Shown here: positions 1 to 9,296 of the stretch, piece after piece
Layout of the letters: every line of letters begins with the position of its first letter
How positions within the stretch are numbered: the stretch's first letter is position 1
Assembly: GCF_018070025.1 (NCBI RefSeq)
Contig: NZ_JAGPYQ010000002.1
Span: forward strand, 2,232,001-2,296,000
Length of the DNA stretch: 64,000 nt
Source of the DNA: Streptomyces liliiviolaceus
GTDB lineage: Bacteria > Actinomycetota > Actinomycetes > Streptomycetales > Streptomycetaceae
Direction of reading: 5' to 3'
Notes under the pieces: model-generated
Seen by the model: the letters and a program-made list of their open reading frames with translations, nothing else
Database searches by the model: none
Told to the model about the DNA's origin: nothing
Program-made: the position numbers and the translations under genes

Positions 1-117
1 AAGGGCGAGGGCCACACCGGTTACTCCTCGTCGAAGTGCGTGCACCGGAAGATCGACGACTTCCTGCTGTACGGGCGACTGCCGGCCGACGGCAGCTCGT
101 GCGGCTCGGAGGAGTGA
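1..117 (+). CDS. C-terminal end of a secreted alpha/beta-hydrolase (TAP-like peptidase), truncated by the window edge
   Basis: The window opens inside a reading frame whose last 38 residues contain GEGHTGYSSSKC, then a segment close to V..KIDDFLLYGRLP, and finish SSCGSEE. The Gly-x-Gly-His-Thr motif with the catalytic-type His, a following Cys, and the YGRLPADGSSC tail are typical of the C-terminal TAP-like domain of Streptomyces tripeptidyl aminopeptidases and related secreted hydrolases. The signal peptide, nucleophile elbow and acid residue lie upstream of the window, so the substrate cannot be judged. It converges on the arginine deiminase gene with a 35-base gap. Confidence 0.65.
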   Translation, partial: KGEGHTGYSSSKCVHRKIDDFLLYGRLPADGSSCGSEE

Positions 118-152
118 GCCACGTACACGTACGACACACGCGGGCGGCCGGT

Positions 153-1415
153 TCAGAAGTCGACCGGGTCGCGGACGATCGGGCACGTCATGCAGTGCCC
201 GCCGCCCCTCCCCCGCCCCAGCTCGGCGCCGACGATGGTGATGACCTCGACGCCCGCCTCGCGCAGCAGGGCGTTGGTCTGGGTGTTGCGGTCGTACGTG
301 AACACCACGCCGGGCTCAAGCGCGACGGCGTTGTTGCCGCTGTCCCACTGCTGGCGCTCCGAGGCGTAGACGTCGCCGCCCGTCTCGACGACCCGCAGTG
401 CGGGAAGTCCGAGGGCCTTGGCCACGACGTCCACGAAGGGGCGGGAGCCCTCGTCGGTCAGTTCGACGCCGGGTGCCTTGTCGGCGGGCCGCAGGGAGAA
501 GGTGTGGACCTTGTCCATGATGGTCGGGTACAGGGTCACGAGGTCGCGGTCGGCGAAGGTGAACACGGTGTCGAGGTGCATCGCGGACCGCAGTCTGGGC
601 ATGCCCGCGACGATCACGTGCTCGGCGGCCCCCTGGGCGAACAGGGCGGCCGCGACCTGGGTGATGGCCTGGCGGGAGGTGCGCTCGCTCATGCCCATGA
701 GGACCACGCCGTTGCCGACGGGCATGATGTCGCCGCCCTCGAACGTGGCCTGCCCCCAGTCGAGTTCGGGATCCCCCCACCACACCGTGGAGCCCCGGTA
801 GTCCGGGTGGAAGGTGTAGATCGCCTTCATGAGGAGCGTCTCGTCGTGCCGGGCGGGCCAGTACAGCGGGTTGAAGGTGAGCCCGCCGTAGAGCCAGCAG
901 GTCGTGTCCCGGGTGTAGAGGGTGTTCGGCAGCGGCGGCATCAAGTACTCGCGTGCGCCGGTCGATTCGCGGGCCAGCGCCACGTAGCCGTCGCGGAACT
1001 CGTCGGGCAGGTCGACGGTGGACAGGCCGCCGATCAGGTACTCGGCGAGTCCGCGGGGCTCCAGTGACTCCAGGAAGGCGCGGGTGTCGTCGAGGAGTCC
1101 GAGGCCGACCTCGTTCGCGGTGATCTTCCGGTCGAGCAGCCAGTCGCGTGCCTGCGGGTCGGCGACGGTCTGTGCGAGCAGGTCGTGCAGTTCGACGACG
1201 TCGACGTCCCGTTCGCGCATCTTGTCGACGAAGTCGGCGTGGTCGCGCTGGGCGTTCTCCACCCACATGACGTCGTCGAAGAGCAGGTCGTCGGAGTTGG
1301 TGGGGGTGAGTCTGCGGTGGGCGAGGCCGGGTGCGCAGACCAGTACCTTGCGCAGTCTGCCGACCTCGGAGTGGACGCCGTACGCGGGCCGGGTCGGGGT
1401 GTCCTGTGGGGTCAC
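153..1415 (-). CDS. arcA: Arginine deiminase
   Basis: Converts L-arginine to L-citrulline and ammonia in the cytoplasm, the first step of the arginine deiminase pathway. The 420-residue product has the family's length and landmarks: [31 protein letters not shown], the His in [11 protein letters not shown], and a C-terminal [13 protein letters not shown] carrying the catalytic Cys (about residue 408). I chose the GTG at 1415 because AAAGG sits 6-7 bases upstream and the protein then begins just before the conserved [16 protein letters not shown]. The open frame extends upstream into the permease gene but that stretch is not deiminase-like. It is 37 bases downstream of the antiporter gene, so the two probably form one operon. 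Genes for ornithine transcarbamylase and carbamate kinase are not adjacent. Confidence 0.95.
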   Translation of the reverse strand: MTPQDTPTRPAYGVHSEVGRLRKVLVCAPGLAHRRLTPTNSDDLLFDDVMWVENAQRDHADFVDKMRERDVDVVELHDLLAQTVADPQARDWLLDRKITANEVGLGLLDDTRAFLESLEPRGLAEYLIGGLSTVDLPDEFRDGYVALARESTGAREYLMPPLPNTLYTRDTTCWLYGGLTFNPLYWPARHDETLLMKAIYTFHPDYRGSTVWWGDPELDWGQATFEGGDIMPVGNGVVLMGMSERTSRQAITQVAAALFAQGAAEHVIVAGMPRLRSAMHLDTVFTFADRDLVTLYPTIMDKVHTFSLRPADKAPGVELTDEGSRPFVDVVAKALGLPALRVVETGGDVYASERQQWDSGNNAVALEPGVVFTYDRNTQTNALLREAGVEVITIVGAELGRGRGGGHCMTCPIVRDPVDF

Positions 1416-1452
1416 GGGCTGCCTTTCGCGGAGTGGGTCCGGGTCTGCGGGG

Positions 1453-2922
1453 TCAGAGGCTGATCCAGCCGCGCGCGAGCGCGACGACGCCCACGACGGC
1501 CCCGGCCACCGAGACCGCGAGGATGACGAGTTCGCGGGGCGAGAAGAGCCGGCGGCCCTGTTCACGGCGGGCCATGACGAACAGGATCGTGGCGGGGGCG
1601 TAGACGATGAGGGACACGAGGAGGTACTTGAGGCCGGCCGCGTAGATGAGGAACGCGGTGTAGACGGTGGCCAGGGCGGCGACCGGGAGGTCCCACCGGC
1701 CCGCGCCGCCGGACCGCGCGACCATGACGGCGAACGCGGCGGCCAGCAGGAACGGGATGAGGGTCAGGGCGCTGGTCAGATCGAGCGCGAAGTTGAACGC
1801 GTCGTCCGAGAAGAGCGTGACGACGAGCACGATCTGGGTCAGCACGGTGGTGATCAGCAGGGCGGGCACGGGCACGTCGGCCGCCGTGGAGCGCCCCAGG
1901 AAGCGGGGCATGTCCTCGTCCTTCGCGGCGACGAAGAGCACTTCGGCGGCCATCAGGGTCCAGGCGAGGTAGGCGCCGAGGACGGAGACGATCAGGCCGA
2001 CGCTGACGAACACCTTGCCCCAGGTGCCGACCGCCTCCTCCAGGACGCCCGCCATGGACGGCTGCCGCAGCTCGGCGATCTCGCTCATCGGCAGGATGCC
2101 GTACGACACGACGGTGACCGAGGCGAAGATCGCGAAGACGCTGAGGAAGCCCAGGACGGTCGCGCGTCCGACGTCCTCGCGGCGTCTGGCGTGCCGGGAG
2201 TAGACGCTGGCGCCCTCGACCCCGAGGAACACGAAGACCGTGGCCAGCATGGTGCCCTTGACCTGCTGGAACAGTGATCCGGCGTAGTCGGCGCCGGTGA
2301 AGTTCTCGGCGAAGACACTGGGCTTGAGGCAGAACAGCGCGATGAGGACGAAGACCAGGATGGGCACGACCTTGGCGACCGTGACGATCCGGTTGATGGC
2401 CGCGGCCTCCTTGACCCCGCGGCTGATGAGCAGGAAGAACGCCCACAGGCCGGCGGAGGAGAGCAGCATGGCGAGGACCGTGTCGCCGTCGCCGAGCGCC
2501 GGGGCGATCGCCCCGATCGTCGACATGATGAGGACCCAGTACGTCACGTTGCCGACGCAGGCGCTCGCCCAGTAGCCGAAGGCGGCGAAGAAGCCGAGGT
2601 ACTCGCCGAAGCCCGCCTTCGCGTAGGCGTAGACACCGGCGTCGAGGTCGGGTCTGCGCAGCGCGAGCCGCTGGAAGACGAAGGCCAGCATGAGCATGCC
2701 GGCGCCGGCCACCGCCCAGGCGATGAGCGCGCCGGCCACGCCGGTCTCCTGGCCGAAGCGGCGGGGCAGCGAGAAGACGCCCGCACCGACCATGGAGCCG
2801 ACGACCATCGTGGTCAGCGTGGGCAGGGTCAGTTTGGCTGCGGATGTCCGGGGCTCGGTTCCGTTTCCGGTCCCGTTTCCGGCCCCGGTTCCGGTCCCTT
2901 TTCCGGTCTCGGCCTGGCTCAT
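1453..2922 (-). CDS. arcD: APC-superfamily amino acid permease, probable arginine:ornithine antiporter
   Basis: A 489-residue, about 12-helix membrane transporter. The first helix carries the APC signature [14 protein letters not shown] (unwound glycine-rich TM1), followed by [14 protein letters not shown] and a [10 protein letters not shown] loop seen in basic amino acid/polyamine antiporters. Its place directly upstream of arginine deiminase argues that it exchanges extracellular arginine for ornithine or citrulline. The ATG at 2922 was chosen because GAGG lies about 8 bases upstream. The cytoplasmic N-terminus is a low-complexity [16 protein letters not shown] stretch encoded by short DNA repeats, which may vary between strains. 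An alternative is a general cationic amino acid permease; the arc context is the main argument. Confidence 0.85.
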   Translation of the reverse strand: MSQAETGKGTGTGAGNGTGNGTEPRTSAAKLTLPTLTTMVVGSMVGAGVFSLPRRFGQETGVAGALIAWAVAGAGMLMLAFVFQRLALRRPDLDAGVYAYAKAGFGEYLGFFAAFGYWASACVGNVTYWVLIMSTIGAIAPALGDGDTVLAMLLSSAGLWAFFLLISRGVKEAAAINRIVTVAKVVPILVFVLIALFCLKPSVFAENFTGADYAGSLFQQVKGTMLATVFVFLGVEGASVYSRHARRREDVGRATVLGFLSVFAIFASVTVVSYGILPMSEIAELRQPSMAGVLEEAVGTWGKVFVSVGLIVSVLGAYLAWTLMAAEVLFVAAKDEDMPRFLGRSTAADVPVPALLITTVLTQIVLVVTLFSDDAFNFALDLTSALTLIPFLLAAAFAVMVARSGGAGRWDLPVAALATVYTAFLIYAAGLKYLLVSLIVYAPATILFVMARREQGRRLFSPRELVILAVSVAGAVVGVVALARGWISL

Positions 2923-3048
2923 GGAGGTCCTCGGGCGTGGCAGGGAGACACGACGCGACTGCCCGGTGACATTAACAGCGAATTGCCCCCTTTGCCCGAC
3001 CTGATTCCTCCGCATGACTCGCCGCCGATTCAGTCATATGGTGCATCT

Positions 3049-4146
3049 ATGGAGCATCTTCTGAGCCCCGCCACCCTCACCGAGCTGCGCCGGCCGCGGC
3101 CCTACCCGGCGGTGTCGGTGCTGACGCCGACCCACCGCAGGGAGCCCGACAACGCGCAGGACCCCGTCCGGTTGCGCAATGTGCTGGCCGAGGCGAAGAA
3201 GCAACTGGAGGCCGATCCCGCGGTCACCCGTGAGCGGCGGACGGACGTCGTCGAGCAGCTCGAACAGGCGCTGGCGGAGGTCGATCTGAGCCACTCCGAG
3301 GACGGCCTCGCGATCTTCGCGGCCCCCGGGGAGCACCAGGTGTGGTCGCTGGCCCGGACCGTTCCTGAGCGCGTCGTCCTGTCGGACACGTTCCTGACCC
3401 GCAATCTCGTCGCCGCGCAGGCCGCCGAGAGCCCGTTCTGGGTGCTGACGGTCTCCGCCGACCGGATCTCGCTGTGGAGCGGCGGCGCGGAACGCGTCAC
3501 CGAGGCGGCGACGGCGGGCTTCCCGATGGCGCGGAGCCTGGAACCGCAGGACGTCGAGCGCGAGGAACGGGTCGGCGAGGTGCCCAGCACCTTCCGCGAC
3601 GAGGAGACACGTCACTTCCTGCGGGACGCGGACACCGTCCTCGCCGCCGTCCTGCGCTCCGACCCGCGGCCCGTGTACGTGGCCGGTGAACAGGCCGCGC
3701 TCTCACTCCTCGGCGAGGTCGGCAACGTCACCAAGGACGCCGTTCACGTGCCGCACGGCGGTCTCGGGCACGCCGGGGCCGAGGCGGTGTGGCAGGCGGT
3801 CCGTCCGCTGGTCACGGCCGAGGACCGGAGGAACGTCGAGAACGTGACGGCCGAACTGGAGAACGCCAAGGGCCGCCGGGCGTTCGCGGCGGGCGTCGAC
3901 GAGCTCTGGCAGCACGCGACCGCCGGCCGCGTGGGTCTGCTGGCCGTCGAGGAGAACTACCGGGTGACGGTACGCGACGACGGCGGCGACCATCTCGTGC
4001 CGGCCGACGGCGACGATCTCGACGCCCGGCACGACATCGTGGACGAGATCGTCGAGCAGTGCCTGGACACCGGCGCGCAGGTCCGCTTCGTTCCGGACGG
4101 GACGCTGGCCGAGGCGCGGGGCATCGCGGGTGTGCTCCGGTACTGA
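3049..4146 (+). CDS. baeRF family 3-type (archaeo-eukaryotic release factor-like) protein
   Basis: A 365-residue soluble protein opening MEHLLSPATLTELRRPRPYPAVSVLTPTHR. It ends GAQVRFVPDGTLAEARGIAGVLRY, the closing strand pattern of bacterial homologues of eRF1 domain 2/3 (baeRF). The family is thought to act at ribosomes or on stalled translation, but no member of this type has a settled role that I can name. The ATG at 3049 has no clear Shine-Dalgarno sequence, so the message may be leaderless. It is divergent from the permease (about 126 bases between starts) and its end is 12 bases from the convergent acyl-CoA dehydrogenase gene. Confidence 0.7.
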   Translation: MEHLLSPATLTELRRPRPYPAVSVLTPTHRREPDNAQDPVRLRNVLAEAKKQLEADPAVTRERRTDVVEQLEQALAEVDLSHSEDGLAIFAAPGEHQVWSLARTVPERVVLSDTFLTRNLVAAQAAESPFWVLTVSADRISLWSGGAERVTEAATAGFPMARSLEPQDVEREERVGEVPSTFRDEETRHFLRDADTVLAAVLRSDPRPVYVAGEQAALSLLGEVGNVTKDAVHVPHGGLGHAGAEAVWQAVRPLVTAEDRRNVENVTAELENAKGRRAFAAGVDELWQHATAGRVGLLAVEENYRVTVRDDGGDHLVPADGDDLDARHDIVDEIVEQCLDTGAQVRFVPDGTLAEARGIAGVLRY

Positions 4147-4158
4147 GGGCCGCTGCGC

Positions 4159-5367
4159 TCAGCCCAGTTCCGCGCTTCCGAGGTGCTGCAGGAGCTGGTC
4201 GGTGGTCAGCGGGTGGAACGGTCCGCTGCGCGCGTCGCGGTACAGCCTCTCCAGCGGGTGACCGCGGCGGTAGGCGCCGCCGCCGACCAGGCGCATGCCG
4301 ATGTCGACGACTTGGATCGCGTTCTCGGTCGCCACGACCTTCGGGATCTCCAGCGCGCCGAGCCTCAGCGCCGGGTCGTCGGGCAGGTCGCGCCGCTCGT
4401 TGAGGCGCGCGGCGGCGACCTCGATCGTGTTGGCCGCGGCCTCGATGAGGACGCGCATCTCCCCGACACCGACCTGCACCAGTTGCTGGTCGCCGACCCT
4501 GACGTCGGCGGCCTCGGGCACCGCGCCGAGCCGTTTCGTCCGCAGGATCGCGCGCGTCTCGTCGTACGCCCGGCGTGCGAGCCCGAGGTACACCGACGCG
4601 AAGGTCAGCGTCTGCCATTCCAGGTTCGCGAACAGACCCGGCCGGAACTCCGGCGACACCAGGTCGGCGGCCGGTACGAACACGTCCTCGAACACCACGG
4701 TCTCGGTGCCCGTCGCGCGCATGCCCAGGGCGTCCCAGGTCTTGTCGACGCGCACACCCTCGGCCGAGGCCGGGCAGACCAGCAGCACCTCGCGTGTCGC
4801 GCGGACCGCGTGGTCGGCCGGCAGTTCGCCGTCGGGCTCGGTGATCGTCGCGTTGAGTGTGTGGAAGTCGGCCACCGGCGCCAGGGTGCCCCAGCTCTTG
4901 CGCCCGCTGACACGGAAGCCGCCATCGACCGGCACGGCTCGGGTGTCGGCCAGGCCGATCACACCGGCGCGGGTCTCGCTGTACGCGCCGTCGAAGAGGT
5001 GTCCGTCGCGGGCCACGCCCGGGAAGAAGCGCTCCTGGTGTTCCTCGCTCCACATGCCGCGGAAGAAGCCGATCACGCCCCAGTGCATGTTGAAGGCCAG
5101 GGCGATCGCCGGATCTCCGTACGCCAGCAGTTCGACGCACCGGGCGGTGGTGGCGATGTCGGCGCCCCAACCGCCGTACCGCTTGGGCACGTTGAGGCCG
5201 GGGAGCCGCAGCGCGCGTACGCGCTCGGCCAGTTCGTACGGGAACGTGTTCTCCGCGTCGTGCCGCGGCCCGGCCTTGCCGAACTCCTCGGCCAGTTGGC
5301 GGCAGGTCTCGTACGCCTGCTCGCGCTCGGCGGAGGTCATCTCGACGACGTGCACCGGTGGGGCCAT
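4159..5367 (-). CDS. Acyl-CoA dehydrogenase family protein
   Basis: A 402-residue flavoprotein of the acyl-CoA dehydrogenase fold. The N-terminal helical domain contains LPGLNVPKRYGGWGAD, the middle beta domain contains GGFRVSGRKSWGTLAPVADF, and the C-terminal helical bundle ends with MRLVGGGAYRRGHPLERLYRDARSG, the usual FAD/CoA closing segment. Related proteins include true dehydrogenases and flavin-dependent monooxygenases, so the exact reaction is open. The ATG at 5367 follows GAGGAGG at a spacing of 5; the GTG three bases upstream is too close to that site. Its upstream leader region carries the octamer tandem repeat at 5410-5487. Confidence 0.85.
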   Translation of the reverse strand: MAPPVHVVEMTSAEREQAYETCRQLAEEFGKAGPRHDAENTFPYELAERVRALRLPGLNVPKRYGGWGADIATTARCVELLAYGDPAIALAFNMHWGVIGFFRGMWSEEHQERFFPGVARDGHLFDGAYSETRAGVIGLADTRAVPVDGGFRVSGRKSWGTLAPVADFHTLNATITEPDGELPADHAVRATREVLLVCPASAEGVRVDKTWDALGMRATGTETVVFEDVFVPAADLVSPEFRPGLFANLEWQTLTFASVYLGLARRAYDETRAILRTKRLGAVPEAADVRVGDQQLVQVGVGEMRVLIEAAANTIEVAAARLNERRDLPDDPALRLGALEIPKVVATENAIQVVDIGMRLVGGGAYRRGHPLERLYRDARSGPFHPLTTDQLLQHLGSAELG

Positions 5368-5409
5368 CACGTCCTCCTCGCTCGCGACGGCGCGGAACGC
5401 CGCCGGACT

Positions 5410-5487
5410 CTGCGGGGCTGCGGGGCTGCGGGGCTGCGGGGCTGCGGGGCTACGGGGCTACGGGGCTACGGGGCTACGGGGCTACGG
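5410..5487. repeat. Tandem octamer repeat, 9.75 copies
   Basis: Five perfect copies of CTGCGGGG are followed directly by four of CTACGGGG and a partial CTACGG. The switch from G to A at the third base happens once, so the array looks like two homogenised blocks. It lies in the 252-base gap between the end of the PI-PLC-like gene and the start of the acyl-CoA dehydrogenase gene, about 43 bases upstream of the latter's start codon and so probably in its leader or promoter. Such arrays change copy number by slippage. Confidence 0.9.
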
Positions 5488-5583
5488 CAGGGTCGTGCGG
5501 GAATCACCTACAGCAGAATCAAATACCGCAGGCCTCGCCCAGGCCGCAAGAACGCCTGCCCGACCTGTCCGAAACGGTCTTGT

Positions 5584-5607
5584 GGCCGGGGCCGGGGCCG
5601 GGGCCGG
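5584..5607. repeat. Short GGGGCC hexamer run
   Basis: About four copies of the hexamer GGGGCC lie 12 bases past the stop codon of the PI-PLC-like gene (in its downstream direction). The G-rich strand could form a quadruplex. No function can be assigned. Confidence 0.7.
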
Positions 5608-5619
5608 AGCGGGACCGGG

Positions 5620-7785
5620 TCAGTCGCGCTCCGCGTTGAGCCGGTCCACCGCGGCCTTCGCGTCCCCGACGGTCAGGTAGTCGACGGCGACGAAGTTGAC
5701 CGGCCCACCCCTCACCCGTTCGCACCGGTGCGCGCGGTCCAGCACGGCCTGGCGGGTGTTGATGGCGCCCGCGTCGAGACGGCTGCCGCCGTCGGCGGTG
5801 ATGAAGTGGTTGAGCAGGAACAGCCGCTTGCCCGTGCCACCCCGGTGCGGGACACAGCTCAGTTCGCCGGGGGAACGGAAGGCGAACGGCGTCTCCATGG
5901 CGTACCGGTAGAAGTTGCGGTACCAGGGCGCCGGCCCGTCGGCCCGCTCGGCGAAGACCACGAGCCGGCGCCCGCTGTCGATCATCTCGCCGAGTGTCGG
6001 CCAGGGCCGGTCCGGATCCTCGTCCGGGGTGAACACCAGGTCCCCCAGACCCGCTTCGCGGAACGCGCCCTCCGTGTCCTCGCCGCTGACGGCGTCCTGG
6101 ACGATCAGTGTGAGGACGTCGCCCGGGTGGGCTCGCAGCCAGTCGCCGATCTGCCGCAGCGTCGGCACGAGTTCGATCGCGCCCGCACGGCAGACGGAGT
6201 GACAGAGCCACAGGCCAGGCCTCGGCGGGTTGAGCCCCTGGACGGCGGCGGTGATCTGGCGGCGCAGCTCGGGCGGGAAGTCCGACTCGTCGAGCCGGTC
6301 GGTCACTTCCTCGGGCCGTTCCCAGCGGTAGGTGTCGAGTTGCAGGGCCCGTACGCCCGCGTCGAGCTGATCGGCGATGAGGGGGTCCTGGAGGGGGCCG
6401 ATGAACCTGTCGGCGGTGGTGGACATGGCGTTGTGCGAGGTGAGGTGGGCGACCTCGTCGTACCGCCGGTCGCACAGCCGCGGGCTGCCCTGGCAGCTGC
6501 GTGGGGCGTCGTCGGAGAAGGCGATCGGCACGAGTGCGACGCCCGCGAGGGCGAGGGCCGTCGCGCCGGCCGCGGGCCACAGCCCCGGCCGCCACGCGCG
6601 TGCGGGCATCTTGCGCCGCTCCCCCGCCCAGGCCAGGCCGACCAGGAGGGCGCCGGCCACCACCGGCACGAGGGCCGCGGTCAGCATTCCCGCGAGGAAG
6701 CGGTCGACCGCGGTGGTCTGCAGGTCGTCGAGCAGCCGGACCGCCGACTCCGGCCAGGCCGCGGAGATCTCCACCGGATCGCGGCCCACGGTCCACAGGA
6801 TCACGAGCGCGACGAGCGCCGTGCACAGTCCGCCGGCCGCGAGCGCCCAGCCGAGGTGCCTCAGCCGCCGGGGCCGGGAGTCGGGGCCGGTGAACCAGAG
6901 TGCGGCGAGGGCCGCGATGCCGAGGGCGGCGGCCAGGGGTTCGACGACGTCGAGGGTGAGGTGGGTGGCCGCGCGGACCCGACGTACCTCGTCGAGTTCG
7001 AGGTCGGCGGCGATGTCCCAGGTCCCGCCGTCCGCGGCCGTGCGCAGCCGGGCGGCGGCGGCGCGGGTGCGCTCCGAGAAGGCCGCCGGTCCGACGGCGG
7101 CGAGGGCGGTGGCCACGTCGCCGTTCTGCAGGGCGACCGTGACCTCCGGGCGCAGCGTGCCGCGTACGTCCTCGGGGGCGGCCCGCAGCAGGGCGTCGGC
7201 GGCGGTGGCCGCCTGGGTCTTCGTCAGGGCCAGCGACGGCAGGCCTTCCGGGGGCTCTCCGGCACCGACCTGACCCACCGCGTCCTTCAGGTCGGCGAGG
7301 AAGGCCGGAAAGTCCGGTTCCCGCTGCTCCTGGAGCGAGGAGACCATGTCGCCGAAGTACGCCCTGGTCAGGCCGGTGACGTTGGCGATGACCGGCCGCA
7401 GGTCGACGGAGAGCCGCAGGTCGTCCCTGTTTCCGCGCAGGTAGTCGACGAGGTGCCCGATCTGTTCGTCCGTCAGCGCGCGCAGGGTCTCGGGCGGGAG
7501 AACCGTCTTGAGGTTGGAGGTCAGCACGGCCTCGGGCACCGGCAGCCGTCCCAGCAGGTCGCGGGTGACGGGCGTGATCCGCGGGTCGACCAGCACCTGG
7601 TTGTAGAGCCGGTCGTACGCGTGTTCGTCGGCCAGCACCGAACGGTGGAAGCCCGCGCTCAGTACGGTGCTGCGCGCGGTGGCCGTCAGCGCGACGACCG
7701 CGACGCACAGGACCGCGCAGATCCAGGCCCCGCAGCGCAGCGCTCGTATCCGGGTCGACCCGACCATGCCCTCATGCTGCGCCAA
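5620..7785 (-). CDS. Multi-pass membrane protein with PI-PLC-like X domain
   Basis: A 721-residue protein with two parts. Residues 1-400 hold an N-terminal membrane segment (GAWICAVLCVAVVALTATA), a long extracytoplasmic region, and then further membrane segments (AALGIAALAALWF, GALLVGLAWAG, ATALALAGVALVPIAF). The C-terminal 300 residues resemble the phosphatidylinositol-specific phospholipase C X domain: TSHNAMSTTADRF with a catalytic-type His, LDAGVRALQLDTYRW, and LWLCHSVCRAG with the second His. This predicts a surface phosphodiesterase, but the true substrate is unknown. The start at 7785 has no strong ribosome binding site; a second ATG at 7767, behind GAGG, is an alternative. It is divergent from the lipoprotein gene. 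Confidence 0.75.
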   Translation of the reverse strand: MAQHEGMVGSTRIRALRCGAWICAVLCVAVVALTATARSTVLSAGFHRSVLADEHAYDRLYNQVLVDPRITPVTRDLLGRLPVPEAVLTSNLKTVLPPETLRALTDEQIGHLVDYLRGNRDDLRLSVDLRPVIANVTGLTRAYFGDMVSSLQEQREPDFPAFLADLKDAVGQVGAGEPPEGLPSLALTKTQAATAADALLRAAPEDVRGTLRPEVTVALQNGDVATALAAVGPAAFSERTRAAAARLRTAADGGTWDIAADLELDEVRRVRAATHLTLDVVEPLAAALGIAALAALWFTGPDSRPRRLRHLGWALAAGGLCTALVALVILWTVGRDPVEISAAWPESAVRLLDDLQTTAVDRFLAGMLTAALVPVVAGALLVGLAWAGERRKMPARAWRPGLWPAAGATALALAGVALVPIAFSDDAPRSCQGSPRLCDRRYDEVAHLTSHNAMSTTADRFIGPLQDPLIADQLDAGVRALQLDTYRWERPEEVTDRLDESDFPPELRRQITAAVQGLNPPRPGLWLCHSVCRAGAIELVPTLRQIGDWLRAHPGDVLTLIVQDAVSGEDTEGAFREAGLGDLVFTPDEDPDRPWPTLGEMIDSGRRLVVFAERADGPAPWYRNFYRYAMETPFAFRSPGELSCVPHRGGTGKRLFLLNHFITADGGSRLDAGAINTRQAVLDRAHRCERVRGGPVNFVAVDYLTVGDAKAAVDRLNAERD

Positions 7786-7974
7786 GGGTCACGCGGTGGC
7801 GAGCCGTGGGGCGGAACGGGTGAGGCGTTTTCGGACGGCCCCGCGGCCTGCGGACCCACACGGCATGCCTGAGCGGATTTTCCGACATAAAGTGCATTTC
7901 GACCGACGCCCGATTTCCCCGGCTCATCGACAACAACAGCGACAGCGACACGGCGACAGCGAGGACAGCACTCG

Positions 7975-8625
7975 ATGAACACACCACCGTCCCCGGAGCG
8001 GCCCCTCGGACCCCGCGGGCCCCGCCGACCGGGCCGTACGCGTTCGACCGTCGTCGCGGTGGCGGTCCTGGCCGCGGTCGTGGGCGCCGTCACCTCGTGC
8101 AGCACCGACAGCGGCTCGGACACCTCCACCCCCTCCTTCAGCGAACGCCCCTCGCCTCCCGACACCGCGTCCTTCTCGGGAACGGCTCCCTCGATGAAGG
8201 AGTCGGTCGTCGAGTCCGCGCGCGCCGCGGCCTCCGCGGCGGCGTCCTCCGCCTCGGCCGCGGCCTCCTCCTTCGAGGCGTCCGTGTCGGCCGAGACGGA
8301 ACGGGCCGACAAGGCCGCGGAGAAGGCGCTCAAGGACGTCGACGGCCAGGGAAACGCGATGTCCGACGTCTCCATGACCGGCAAACCCCGGTCCGGGACC
8401 GGCGGCCTGCTCGTCGTCATGGTGAACATCACCAACAAGACCGACAGCGAGGCCTCGTACGCCGCGCGGGTCGATTTCCTCGACTCCTCCGGCAAGACGG
8501 TGGAAACAAGGTACGTCGGCGCGGAGAACCTCGCCCCCGGCGAACGCGCCCAGCCGCTCGCCGTCAGCCGCAAACCGGCCGATCCACCCCTGACCCCGAA
8601 ACTGTCCCAGGCCCAGCGGTACTGA
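7975..8625 (+). CDS. Secreted lipoprotein with FxLYD-like domain
   Basis: A 216-residue predicted lipoprotein. A basic N-terminus (RGPRRPGRTR) precedes the hydrophobic stretch STVVAVAVLAAVVGAVTSC, whose last residues form a lipobox with Cys at about 42. A long Ala/Ser-rich helix ([19 protein letters not shown]) spaces the lipid anchor from a C-terminal beta domain, VVMVNITNKTDSEASYAA...YVGAENLAPGE, the pattern of small FxLYD/DUF-type extracellular domains. The ATG at 7975 follows GAGGA by about 9 bases. The role is unknown; it probably sits on the outer face of the membrane. Confidence 0.75.
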   Translation: MNTPPSPERPLGPRGPRRPGRTRSTVVAVAVLAAVVGAVTSCSTDSGSDTSTPSFSERPSPPDTASFSGTAPSMKESVVESARAAASAAASSASAAASSFEASVSAETERADKAAEKALKDVDGQGNAMSDVSMTGKPRSGTGGLLVVMVNITNKTDSEASYAARVDFLDSSGKTVETRYVGAENLAPGERAQPLAVSRKPADPPLTPKLSQAQRY

Positions 8626-8686
8626 CGACCACACACCCGAGAACACCGGGCGGAGCACGGCCCGCACTTCCAGATGGACTCGTGCA

Positions 8687-9106
8687 CAAGAAGGGCTGGC
8701 CGACCCTGATGCCATCGGGGCACAGCGCGCGCACCGGCACGCGTTCACCACGTGGTACGCGTCGGTGCGGGAGCTCGCGCCGTGCGCGGACGCGCTCTAC
8801 GCGCAGTTGCAGGCACCCGAGCACTGGGTGCCGTACGCGGACACGCGGTCCACGCTCGCACGGCTGACCGACGCGGAGGTCTCGCACGCCTGCCGCGAGT
8901 TGGGGGTCGTGCCCGCCGAGACTCTGATGGTGGGTGATCATCCGGCGAAGGACGGTGGGGCGGCGGGTGCCGGGCTCCGTGCCTACGTGCTGCCCGTCGG
9001 CGCCGTGCCGGGCGCGCCCCGGGGGCTGGACGCCGTGCTGCGGCTGGCAGGAGCGGCCGGGGTGGGTCGCGCTCCCTCGGCTCCCCGTGTCGAGTACGAC
9101 CGTTGA
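8687..9106 (+). pseudogene. HAD-family hydrolase remnant with an internal deletion
   Basis: One frame reads QEGLADPDAIGAQRAHR, then VRELAPCADALY and HWVPYADTRSTLARL, and then jumps to TDAEVSHACRELGVVPAETL, MVGDHPAKDGGAAGAGLRA. The first part is the cap region and the second the C-terminal motif IV of a HAD-IA phosphatase. The N-terminal DxDGT nucleophile motif is absent. The roughly 35-residue segment that should carry motif II (Ser/Thr) and the motif III Lys between TLARL and ACRELG is also missing, with the frame kept. No start codon with a ribosome binding site exists before the conserved part. I read it as a gene decayed by a 5' loss and an in-frame internal deletion. Confidence 0.6.
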
Positions 9107-9296
9107 GTACGGTCCGACCGTCGATCCGCGTACCGGATTCGCCCCGGTCAGCTCCCGCGGCAGGACGGTGGCACGTGCCAGCGGCACCACCCTGTCGTGT
9201 GTTGCCGAATCCCTTACAGCGCGTCGCAGGCTGTGCAACAGTCGTAACGGTCCTTCCCTCTGCCTTGGTCGTACCGTGCCTGTATCGGAGTACGTC

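Noticed and set aside
4183..7872. Very long open frames antisense to real genes (for example 4183-7872 plus, 13379-16099 minus, 33018-36062 plus)
   Set aside because: They run across several genes, are rich in Arg, Gly, Ala, Pro and Val, and show no family motifs; they are by-products of GC bias in Streptomyces codons.
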